Assembly (NCBI GenBank): GCA_964646435.1
Contig: CAZYEJ010000063.1
Span: 1 to 8,843 of the forward strand
Length of the DNA: 8,843 nucleotides
DNA from: UBA3076 sp964646435
GTDB lineage: Bacteria > Desulfobacterota > Dissulfuribacteria > Dissulfuribacterales > UBA3076
Reading direction: 5' to 3'
The position numbers and the translations under genes are program-made. Shown in pieces: positions 1-5,605 of this stretch (its first letter is position 1; every line of letters begins with the position of its first letter). The notes beneath the pieces were generated by a model. That model saw only the letters and a list, made by a program, of their open reading frames with translations, did not search any database and was not told the DNA's origin.

Positions 1-100
1 ACCCTTCGCCTCCGTCAGGCTGGGTATGGACTTTGCTCGGGACCTGTGTCACAATCCCAAGCATCACCAGTTAGCAGCCGGGCCTTGCCCGGCACACAAC
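1..100. repeat. Copy 1 of a dispersed repeat (second copy at 1115-1225)
   Basis: The first 25 bases match 1123-1147 with two mismatches (both read cttcgcctcc, one variable base, tcaggctgggt), and similarity continues weakly to about base 34. Further on, both copies carry the same block tgcccggcacac (86-97 here, 1211-1222 in the other copy) in the same order. A 7-bp hairpin (gccgggc, loop ctt, gcccggc) lies at 77-93. The window starts inside the repeat, so its true left end is not visible. No coding potential is seen. The two copies flank the toxin-antitoxin cassette and are followed 45-51 bp later by GTTRRRY-like core sites, so they may be parts of related integron recombination sites. That link is inference. 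Confidence 0.6.
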
Positions 101-144
101 TTCGCTCTGCAACTTTATTTTGCCGGTGATGCAGGCGTTATGGC
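61..144 (+). other. 3' part of a putative degenerate attC site
   Basis: The site ends in the core GTTATGGC at 137-144, identical to the 3' core of the clear attC at 748-755. Just upstream, ggtgatgc (125-132) is a perfect inverted match to gcatcacc (61-68), resembling the paired L boxes of an attC. No GCCATAAC-like left core (R'') is present at the expected place (about 48-55). The left half is therefore degenerate, or it lies outside the window. In an integron this would be the attC of the preceding cassette, and G/TT at 137/138 would be the crossover point and the left edge of the toxin-antitoxin cassette. Confidence 0.45.
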
Positions 145-166
145 AGGAAGAAAGTGAGGTGAAATT

Positions 167-367
167 ATGATATTGGTCCAACAAATAAAAAAAGAAGTGG
201 CTCAGTTGCCTAAAGTGCAACTTAAAGAATTTCGATCATGGTTTGAAGAGTTTGATGCATCAGAATGGGACAAGCAATTTGAGAAAGACGTGGCTTCGGG
301 AAAACTTGACGATATTGCCAACAGGGCAATCTCTGATTTCAAGAGAGGGAAGTTTAAAAAGCTATGA
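167..367 (+). CDS. Small antitoxin partner of a RelE/ParE-type toxin
   Basis: This 66-residue, charged protein is the probable antitoxin of a type II toxin-antitoxin pair. The sequence contains LPKVQLKEFRSWFEEFDASEW followed by an acidic stretch and GKLDDIANRAISDFKRGK. This is the pattern of a widespread family of short proteins (L..EL..FR.WF.EFD...WD....D...GKLD.LA..AL..) encoded directly upstream of RelE/ParE-superfamily toxins. Such antitoxins bind and neutralise the toxin. No obvious DNA-binding fold can be read from the sequence. The ATG is preceded by gaggtg (156-161) at good spacing. Its TGA overlaps the toxin ATG (ATGA at 364-367), implying translational coupling. It lies inside an integron cassette. 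The family assignment is from memory of the pattern; the pairing is seen directly. Confidence 0.82.
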   Translation: MILVQQIKKEVAQLPKVQLKEFRSWFEEFDASEWDKQFEKDVASGKLDDIANRAISDFKRGKFKKL

Positions 368-618
368 ATCATTTCACTTCTCCTTCTTTTTGGAAAGAAT
401 ACGAAAAGCTCCCAAAATACATCCAAGAATTGGCAAACAAGAATTTTGAGATTCTCAAAGAAAACTCGATGCATCCATCATTACACTTTAAAAAAGTAGG
501 AAATTACTGGTCTGTACGAGTAGGTAAGAAGCATCGTGCGGTTGCCATCGAAATGGAAGAGTGGTTGTTATGGTTCTGGATTGAGACTCATTCTGGATAT
601 GATAAGTTACTGAAATAA
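364..618 (+). CDS. RelE/ParE-superfamily toxin
   Basis: This 84-residue basic protein is the probable toxin of the pair. The N-terminal part (FTSPSFWKEYEKLPKYIQ...ANKNFEILKEN) matches the two-helix start of the RelE/ParE fold. HPSLHFKKVG..WSVRVGKKHRAVAIE forms the central beta strands, and WFWIETHSGYDKLL is the characteristic C-terminal strand with the H..YD.LL ending. Members are usually mRNA interferases cleaving at the ribosome (RelE-like) or gyrase inhibitors (ParE-like); the target cannot be chosen from the sequence. The length is normal for the family and the frame is intact, so it is probably functional. Translation is coupled to the antitoxin through the ATGA overlap. The TAA stop (616-618) is followed almost immediately by the attC site. 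Confidence 0.87.
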   Translation: MNHFTSPSFWKEYEKLPKYIQELANKNFEILKENSMHPSLHFKKVGNYWSVRVGKKHRAVAIEMEEWLLWFWIETHSGYDKLLK

Positions 619-621
619 AAA

Positions 622-755
622 GCCATAACAAGCCGCTTGAGAGGGACTGGGCAAAGCCGTGCCGCTTTTTGAAAGGCAGTATTTGACAGGTAGTTTTTAC
701 CTTTATCATAGTTTTTCGGTTATCGTTGCCCAGCCACTCAGCTTTACGTTATGGC
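622..755 (+). other. attC recombination site (59-base element)
   Basis: The ends are a perfect inverted repeat: GCCATAAC (622-629, R'') and GTTATGGC (748-755, R'). Inside them, gcttgag (635-641) pairs with ctcagc (737-742) leaving one unpaired T, and ctgggcaa (647-654) pairs perfectly with ttgcccag (726-733). The 5-nt unpaired spacers aagcc (630-634) and tttac (743-747) sit between the R and L boxes. This matches the folded single-strand attC recognised by IntI integrases, where the extrahelical base marks the recombinogenic bottom strand. The long variable loop contains a small hairpin (aggta/tacct, 688-702). At 134 bp it is near the upper size range of attC sites. The left half (AACAAGCC...GAGAGGGACTG) resembles Vibrio-type VCR sites. 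Confidence 0.88.
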
Positions 756-784
756 AAATATTACATTACTATGAGGTTGAAACA

Positions 785-868
785 ATGAGTGATCAAGAAA
801 CAGATTTTGATACATGTTTAGACGCAATCAATACGAAATTGTTAACCGGCTTTACCTTATGCCGGTAA
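785..868 (+). CDS. 27-residue ORF at the start of the next cassette, possibly a gene remnant
   Basis: This short ATG-initiated frame encodes MSDQETDFDTCLDAINTKLL and seven more residues. It begins 37 bp after the second cassette crossover point (748/749), the usual position of a cassette gene. A weak ribosome site (gaggttg, 772-778) lies 6 bp upstream of the ATG. I do not recognise the peptide. Its acidic N-terminus reads like the beginning of a real protein, but the frame closes quickly at gccggtaa (861-868) just before the GC-rich non-coding stretch, suggesting a gene cut off by later insertion or recombination. It could equally be a chance ORF. Confidence 0.3.
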   Translation: MSDQETDFDTCLDAINTKLLTGFTLCR

Positions 869-1424
869 TTTCAAACAGCCGTCACAAGAGATACAACGGA
901 CCTCCCGGGGTGAACACATGTCTTTCTATACGTGAGCGCCGAGTATACGCCCATGGTCCTTATAGATGGATAGAGGACTTAACCCTGTGTTGCGGGCTGG
1001 TCCCAACCAGATGCGCCTGACTCGATTTCTGTACGTCGCCCCGTACATTTGCATTACCCCGCCGTAGCAAGGCCGCCTCCTTTAAGACAACCGTTACCGG
1101 TTGCCTGTTGCGATAACGCTACACCCTTCGCCTCCATCAGGCTGGGTCTGGGACTTGTCCATTATAGCCCGAGTTTGCTATAATGACCTCGTCCTTAAGA
1201 ACGTGTGCCGTGCCCGGCACACGACAAAACGCTACACCCGACCGTAACCGCGTCCGTTAAATTTGGAATGCCGTGCACCGCATGTTGCTTAGTGCTATTT
1301 TGTAATTAAGTGCCCCGTGTCAAGGGACACCAACTTTTACGATTTTCCATAGTCTCAATTTATCCCTTTTGTTTTCGTTACTACCGTTCCTTTATTCTAT
1401 GGAACCTGTCGCCGGAGGCAAATA
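869..1424. other. GC-rich, hairpin-rich accessory stretch without a supportable gene
   Basis: About 550 bp between the 27-codon ORF and the transporter fragment. It contains several perfect inverted repeats: 997-1010 (ctggt/accag), 1030-1047 (tgtacg/cgtaca), 1088-1103 (caaccg/cggttg), 1160-1185 (cattatag/ctataatg), 1202-1223 (cgtgtgccg/cggcacacg) and 1317-1330 (gtgtc/gacac). It also holds the second copy of the window-start repeat and a 12-bp direct repeat (aacgctacaccc). The one longer frame, ending at 1020, overlaps the hairpins and has no recognisable protein features. The stretch could be one or more promoterless or ORF-less cassettes, the remnant of a mobile element, or a structured RNA. 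I cannot decide among these. Confidence 0.5.
1115..1239. repeat. Copy 2 of the dispersed repeat, bounded by a 12-bp direct repeat
   Basis: Bases 1123-1147 repeat 1-25 with two mismatches, and tgcccggcacac at 1211-1222 repeats 86-97. The segment is framed by two exact copies of aacgctacaccc (1115-1126 and 1228-1239). It contains two strong hairpins, 1160-1185 (8-bp stem, 10-nt loop) and 1202-1223 (9-bp stem, 4-nt loop). A possible attC-like left core, gataac, is at 1112-1117, and a GTTAAAT that fits the attC right-core consensus GTTRRRY is at 1256-1262. The two do not pair beyond TAAC/GTTA, so an attC call here is not justified. Confidence 0.55.
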
Positions 1425-1811
1425 ACTGTACCAAAATTTGCAGATAAAGCTGAGAAATGGACACCATCTGTTTCCGTGCTTGCCATCATGGCAATCATTG
1501 CTTGTGTTGTGGCCTTGAATGTAAATAATATAATTAAAATGGGTGTCGTTATTTTACTGGCAGTTGTTTTTCATAACTTATTAGGCCTGTTATTGGGATA
1601 TGTGGTAGCTCATATTTTTAAACAAGATAAAAGGAATTGTCGTGCTATATCAATCGAGGTGGGCACGCAAAATTCGGGCCTCGGTGCAGCACTGGCACAC
1701 GCTCATTTCTCTCCTGCCACGGCGTTACCCAGTGCAATTTTCTCAATCTGGCACAACATTTCAGGGGCGATTTTGGCAAGTATTTGGAATCGGAAGTCAG
1801 AAAACGAATGA
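1425..1811 (+). pseudogene. BASS-family (bile acid:sodium symporter type) transporter, C-terminal fragment
   Basis: The frame encodes roughly the last 128 residues of a BASS-superfamily membrane transporter, normally about 290-330 residues. Recognisable family features are a VPKF..K.....PSVSV lead-in, the segment ending VVALNVNNI, a second hydrophobic helix (GVVILLAVVFHNLLGLLLGYVVAHIF), the conserved EVGTQNSGLGAALA motif and FSPATALPSAIFSIWHNISGAILASIW. Together these make the last three membrane helices. Family resemblance stops around 1425-1431. The frame stays open upstream but encodes unrelated sequence (YGTCRRRQI), so the 5' two thirds are missing. A GTG at 1476 could start a 111-residue peptide but would lack the transport core. 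The breakpoint coincides with the edge of the integron-like region, so truncation by recombination or insertion is likely. It converges with the radical SAM gene. Confidence 0.78.
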
Positions 1812-1900
1812 AAGTGCATATAACGACATGCTGCAACGGAAATTTTACCGCAGCGAGCTCACCCCTTCGACAATTCATAAGCATATCGATATCGTGAGCC

Positions 1901-1926
1901 AGCAGCTTAAAATGAAAGCTGTTTTT
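1901..1926 (+). terminator. Weak intrinsic terminator downstream of the transporter fragment
   Basis: The stem cagctt (1903-1908)/aagctg (1916-1921), extendable by G-U and A-U pairs, has a 7-nt loop and is followed directly by five T residues (1922-1926). It lies 91 bp after the transporter stop codon on the same strand. The stem is short and AT-rich, so efficiency is uncertain. Confidence 0.4.
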
Positions 1927-1986
1927 GTACATTCCAGCATTTCATCGTTTAGAGGAGGAAGCCTTAATGAGATGTCCTCTTTTTGC

Positions 1987-3738
1987 TCATTCTCTGCAGG
2001 CCCCGCACCTAGTACATATTCCGGGAATACAAAAAGCGGTTTCCTTGGCCCTTGATGCCCTGTTCCACTCTTTCCATAAATATTCTCTGCGTACTCTGTG
2101 ATCTATGATCTCCCAGGGAAAATTCGTGTCCCTACCCAGAATTTTGTAATACATATCGACTGATAGACCAGCCTCTTTCATGGCCTTGCTCAAGGTGACT
2201 CCTCTGAGCGCCACTGCCTCCAGAACAGGTGCAAGCATCCTGTCCCCTCTGCTCAGTATTGTCTGAAAAGTGGCTTCACGCACAGAATCCAGTTGTAACT
2301 TCACATTGGGCAGACGACGCAGACCTTTTTCCAGTATTCGCCTTCTACGTTCAAGTACTGACTTCTTTACAGCCCCGGCCCACTGCATCGGAGTCCATGC
2401 CTTTGGCACAAAAGTACTGACTGACACTGTTATAGAGCCCAGATGACCCCTTGATTGACCAATTGGTCTGACAGCGCGACGGATTTTATCAACCAGATCC
2501 ACGATAGCTTGGGCATCTTCGTCGGTCTCAAAAGGTAAGCCCAGCATGAAGTAGAGTTTTAAGTTCGGGATTCCGCCTGATACAAGTGTCTCTGCCGCCT
2601 CCAGAATTACATCTTCATTAAGATTCTTGTTGATGACCTGCCTCAGCCGTTGGGACCCTGCCTCCGGTGCAATAGTTGCCAATTTGGCATCCGAGGCCTT
2701 GAGGAGACGGACAAGGTCCTGAGTAATATCATCGGCCCTGAGGGATGAAAAGGCGAGCTTCAGTCCTTCATCCAGGAGCTTTCTGCAAAGTTGTTCAATC
2801 TCTTTCCTCCCAAGAAACTCAAGGCCGACCAGCCCCACCCGGTCAGTATCCTTGCACTCTTGAAGGGCTACATTTAGGCTCTCAATGGACCAGTGCCTGG
2901 GAGGTCGATACACAAAACCTGCAGCACAGAACCTGCAACCTTTACCACAGCCTCTTGCAAGTTCTATTAAAAACATATTGGAAAAAATAGAATCCGGGCT
3001 GAGGATCCTGGTGTGCGGAACCGATGGAGTTATAGATTGGGAATTGGGAATAAAGATGGCTGGAACAACAGGAAAAGGAAGGCCTTGCTCATACTCCCAC
3101 TCGACCAGATCTCCTGAGGCATTATAGAGAGGCCTGTAAAATATTGGGACATAGACCCCGGGGACATTGTCCGCAAGCCGTTTTAATCGTTCAATTCTTG
3201 AAAGGCCCTGGTCAGTGAACTCAGGCAGACATGAGACAAAGGCCTCTGAAATGGCCTCGAAATCGCCAAGAAGAAAGGCATCCACAAAAGGGGCTATGGG
3301 TTCAGGATTGATCTGGGTAGCAATCCCTCCTGCCAGTACAATAGGTTCCCGGTCTTGACGATTTTCAGACCTGAGAGACAGCCCTGCTGCTTCCAGGGCC
3401 TTTACCATGTTTTGATAACTGGACTCAAAGCTCACTGAAAAAACTATGAGATCAAAGTCCTTCAGAGGTCTGTTGGATTCTTCCGAGATCCAGAGAGAAT
3501 GGGGAATTTGGTGATTTGGTGATTTGGTGATTTGGTAATTTGGTACAAAGAATCTCTCAGCCACCACCCGGTCTTCGGCATTAAGCCTAGCGTAGACCGA
3601 CTGGAGGCCGAGATTGGACATACCTACAGAGTAGACATCAGGGAAGATCAGGGCAATAGAGGTACGACCAGTCCATTTCTTCCGAATAGCACCCTTCTCA
3701 TTCCTCGGATTCCTGCTCCATTTTGGCGAGGTCTTCAA
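1987..3738 (-). CDS. B12-binding-type radical SAM protein of unknown function
   Basis: This 583-residue protein is a radical S-adenosylmethionine enzyme. Residues 262-271 (RGCGKGCRFC) hold the CxxxCxxC motif (C264, C268, C271) that binds the 4Fe-4S cluster cleaving SAM. The N-terminal ~200 residues (ALIFPDVYSVGMSNLGLQSVY, then RPLKDFDLIVFSVSFE, then AGG..INPEPIAPFVDAFLLGD) resemble the cobalamin-binding-like domain of the uncharacterised TIGR03960-type family. The C-terminus ends with closely spaced cysteines (C570, C575, C578, C581) that could hold another metal or cluster. The substrate is unknown. The frame begins with TTG inside the end of the upstream gene (41-bp overlap) and has no clear ribosome site. 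No ATG or GTG exists in frame before the conserved FPDVYSVGM, so TTG is the best available start. Residues ~65-78 are encoded by an 8-bp tandem repeat, apparently an insertion. Co-transcription with the metallolyase gene is likely. Confidence 0.85.
   Translation of the reverse strand: MKTSPKWSRNPRNEKGAIRKKWTGRTSIALIFPDVYSVGMSNLGLQSVYARLNAEDRVVAERFFVPNYQITKSPNHQIPHSLWISEESNRPLKDFDLIVFSVSFESSYQNMVKALEAAGLSLRSENRQDREPIVLAGGIATQINPEPIAPFVDAFLLGDFEAISEAFVSCLPEFTDQGLSRIERLKRLADNVPGVYVPIFYRPLYNASGDLVEWEYEQGLPFPVVPAIFIPNSQSITPSVPHTRILSPDSIFSNMFLIELARGCGKGCRFCAAGFVYRPPRHWSIESLNVALQECKDTDRVGLVGLEFLGRKEIEQLCRKLLDEGLKLAFSSLRADDITQDLVRLLKASDAKLATIAPEAGSQRLRQVINKNLNEDVILEAAETLVSGGIPNLKLYFMLGLPFETDEDAQAIVDLVDKIRRAVRPIGQSRGHLGSITVSVSTFVPKAWTPMQWAGAVKKSVLERRRRILEKGLRRLPNVKLQLDSVREATFQTILSRGDRMLAPVLEAVALRGVTLSKAMKEAGLSVDMYYKILGRDTNFPWEIIDHRVRREYLWKEWNRASRAKETAFCIPGICTRCGACRE
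3505..3544. repeat. 8-bp tandem repeat, five units, inside a coding region
   Basis: On the plus strand the units are aatttggt, three perfect copies of gatttggt, then aatttggt. On the coding (minus) strand it reads as repeated accaaatc and encodes YQITKSPNHQI plus flanking residues of the radical SAM protein. Because the unit is 8 bp, gain or loss of one copy would shift the reading frame. Similar repeats usually lie between genes, so their presence inside a gene is notable. Confidence 0.9.
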
Positions 3739-5527
3739 ATCGTAGATCTATTCCCAGTATACCGACAATCTCATCTTCATCATTGCGGATCGGGCCTGAC
3801 ACTGTAATACAGAGGGCGTCGGTGATCCTTGACGTATAAAATTCACTGACATGGATCTCGCCATCCTTTATGGGCTCGATAAACCAGGGACGGGCGGAAA
3901 AATCGCTATCCAACTGGTAATTTGCATATTTAGCCCTATCTTCCAAATGAGTAAAGTTCTGGGTGATTTTGCGTCCGTCTGCATTCACCACGTAAAGAAA
4001 CTGAATAAAAGGATTATCGTCAAGGATTTGGGCAAAACCGGGCTTTGCAAGCTCAGGATCCATGGAGCGTATTTCTTTACGATCTATCAGGTCCTTCACC
4101 AGGTGGAAGGCGAGTTCATGGGCCTTGAGCTTAAGCTTGTCAAACTCGGAAATGAAAAGCTCGGGCAGGTATCTTCTGGCAAGGATATGCATCTCTTCAT
4201 CTGACATGGAGGTAACCCTGCCCTGCTCATACTCTTTCATAACCTGCTTGTATATCCGCACAACTCCGGGATGACGTTTATCAATCCTTTGTTCACCATC
4301 CAGTTCCCTGTGTGCATTTATCCAGTGTGCGATGCCTGCTGTACCGGACTTGTCGGAAATAATGACAGCTACCGGCCTGCCGAGGATCTTGCCCGTGTCG
4401 AATATATTGTAAATCTCCTCGTTCTTGAGCAGACCGTCTGCGTGTATGCCCGCACTGGTCGCATTGAAATTCTCGCCGACCAGGGGATAGTTCTTGGGAA
4501 TATGTACATCGAGTTCCCTTTCAAAAAATTTGGCCATCTCTGTAATGGCCTTTGTGTCTATACCATCATCGGTTCCCCTCAGGGCTATACGCTCTATTAA
4601 TACCGCCTCTATGGGAGTATTGCCTGTACGCTCGCCGAACCCCAGCAGAGTACCGTTTATAGCACCACACCCATAGAGCCATGCAGTAGTGGCGTTAATC
4701 ACTGTCTTGTGGAAGTCGTTGTGGCCGTGCCACTCAAGGGATTCTCCCGGCACTCCGGCGTCATCTATCATTGCCCTTACCAGCTTTGAAACATTCCTTG
4801 GAAGAGCTGTACCAGGGTATGTAACGCCATAACCAAGGGTATCACACAGCCTGATCTTTATATCTATCCCACTCTCTTCTCTCAATTTCATAAGCTCTAT
4901 TGCAAAAGGCACGCAAAAGCCATACATATCCGCCCTGGTAATGTCCTCAAAATGGCAACGGGGAACTATTCCCAGATCCAGGGCGTCCTTAACTATGGCC
5001 AGATAGGCTTCCATGGCCTGGGCCCTGGTCTTTTTGAGCTTCAGACATATATGATAATCAGAGGCAGAGGTAAGGATACCGGTTTCCCCCAAGCCCATTT
5101 CCTTTACAAGCTTCAGGTCTTCGGCCTTTGCCCTTATCCACCCTGTAATCTGTGGAAAGTCATATCCCTTCTCCCTGCATTTTTCCACAGCTTCCTTATC
5201 CTTGGAGGTGTACAGAAAAAATTCAGACTGACGGATTATCCCCTTTGGGCCTCCCATACGATGCATTAAATCGAAAATATAGCTAATTTGTTTCACAGTG
5301 TATGGGGGTCGTGCCTGCTGGCCATCCCTGAAGGTAGTATCAGTTATAAGCATGTCTTCGCATGGAGACGGCATCATGTGCTTGTGGTCAAAATCAATTT
5401 TACACACTTCATTATATGGATAGATATCTCTCATCAGATTGGCCTGGGGGGCATCCTGAAGAGTAAAATTCCAATATTCACTACCTTGGCGATCCAATAA
5501 TCTGCGTCTGGGATTCCACTTTGCCAT
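3698..5527 (-). CDS. DRE-TIM metallolyase (Re-citrate/homocitrate/isopropylmalate synthase type) with C-terminal Cache/PDC domain
   Basis: This 609-residue cytosolic enzyme belongs to the HMGL-like Claisen-condensing family, which joins acetyl-CoA to a 2-oxo acid. Residues 63-71 (DTTFRDGQQ) are the variant of the family motif DTTLRDGEQ. H267 and H269 in EWHGHND are the metal-binding histidines. GERTGN (298-303) and AGIHADGLLK (359-368) are further family motifs. The wording (RMGGPKGIIRQSEFF, RCHFEDITRADMYGF) suggests the group that includes Re-citrate synthases of anaerobes, but homocitrate or isopropylmalate synthase cannot be excluded. After about residue 465 the LeuA regulatory domain is absent. 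Residues ~480-600 instead read as a Cache/PDC sensor domain (FLYVVNADGRKI, SARPWF, VSEFYTSRITDALCITVSGPI, GILGIDLRFEDL). The ATG follows AAGGAG (5533-5538) by five bases, a strong start. No signal peptide or membrane helix is seen. Confidence 0.88.
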   Translation of the reverse strand: MAKWNPRRRLLDRQGSEYWNFTLQDAPQANLMRDIYPYNEVCKIDFDHKHMMPSPCEDMLITDTTFRDGQQARPPYTVKQISYIFDLMHRMGGPKGIIRQSEFFLYTSKDKEAVEKCREKGYDFPQITGWIRAKAEDLKLVKEMGLGETGILTSASDYHICLKLKKTRAQAMEAYLAIVKDALDLGIVPRCHFEDITRADMYGFCVPFAIELMKLREESGIDIKIRLCDTLGYGVTYPGTALPRNVSKLVRAMIDDAGVPGESLEWHGHNDFHKTVINATTAWLYGCGAINGTLLGFGERTGNTPIEAVLIERIALRGTDDGIDTKAITEMAKFFERELDVHIPKNYPLVGENFNATSAGIHADGLLKNEEIYNIFDTGKILGRPVAVIISDKSGTAGIAHWINAHRELDGEQRIDKRHPGVVRIYKQVMKEYEQGRVTSMSDEEMHILARRYLPELFISEFDKLKLKAHELAFHLVKDLIDRKEIRSMDPELAKPGFAQILDDNPFIQFLYVVNADGRKITQNFTHLEDRAKYANYQLDSDFSARPWFIEPIKDGEIHVSEFYTSRITDALCITVSGPIRNDEDEIVGILGIDLRFEDLAKMEQESEE

Positions 5528-5563
5528 AAAAACTCCTTATTTAAACAAAATTATGAATTATGT

Positions 5564-5593
5564 ATTTTAACTATTGAATGAAAAGCACTACAA
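5564..5593 (-). promoter_or_regulatory. Possible sigma-70-like promoter for the metallolyase gene
   Basis: Read on the minus strand, TTGTAG (5593-5588) and TAAAAT (5569-5564) are separated by 18 bp within the AT-rich 78-bp gap after aspS. The -10 matches five of six consensus bases and the -35 only three, so this is a weak candidate. Two CATAAT boxes closer to the gene are alternative -10 elements. Read-through from aspS is also possible, as no good terminator is seen after aspS. Confidence 0.25.
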
Positions 5594-5605
5594 CTTTAGC
5601 TCACT

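Larger units (their letters stand above)
138..748 (+). mobile_element. Integron gene cassette carrying a toxin-antitoxin pair
   Basis: The 611-bp unit runs from the crossover point inside one GTTATGGC core (137-144) to the same point inside the next (748-755). It has the standard cassette layout: a short 5' leader, the genes in the same orientation as the site (antitoxin then toxin), and a 3' attC beginning four bases after the toxin stop codon. Toxin-antitoxin cassettes are common in chromosomal integrons, where they are thought to stabilise the array. No integrase gene or attI is visible, so the array type cannot be settled here. No promoter is apparent in the 29-bp leader, so expression may depend on upstream sequence. 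Confidence 0.72.

Noticed and set aside
814..1020. 68-codon plus-strand ORF encoding a Cys/Arg-rich peptide (ends GLVPTRCA)
   Set aside because: It overlaps the 27-codon ORF and the hairpin-rich stretch, lacks a ribosome site, and shows no recognisable domain. It reads like translation of a structured non-coding sequence.
1112..1262. A further attC site from gataac (1112) to GTTAAAT (1256)
   Set aside because: The two cores pair only over TAAC/GTTA and no L-box pairing could be found.
869..1424. Group II intron remnant
   Set aside because: No domain V-like hairpin or reverse transcriptase fragment could be identified on either strand.
1951..1984. agagga/tcctct inverted repeat followed by T residues as a terminator
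   Set aside because: The stem is only 6 bp with an 18-nt loop, weaker than the hairpin at 1901-1926.
1642..2055. 137-codon plus-strand ORF across the transporter end and the convergent gap
   Set aside because: It overlaps the recognisable transporter frame and the end of the radical SAM gene in other frames, and has no protein-like pattern.
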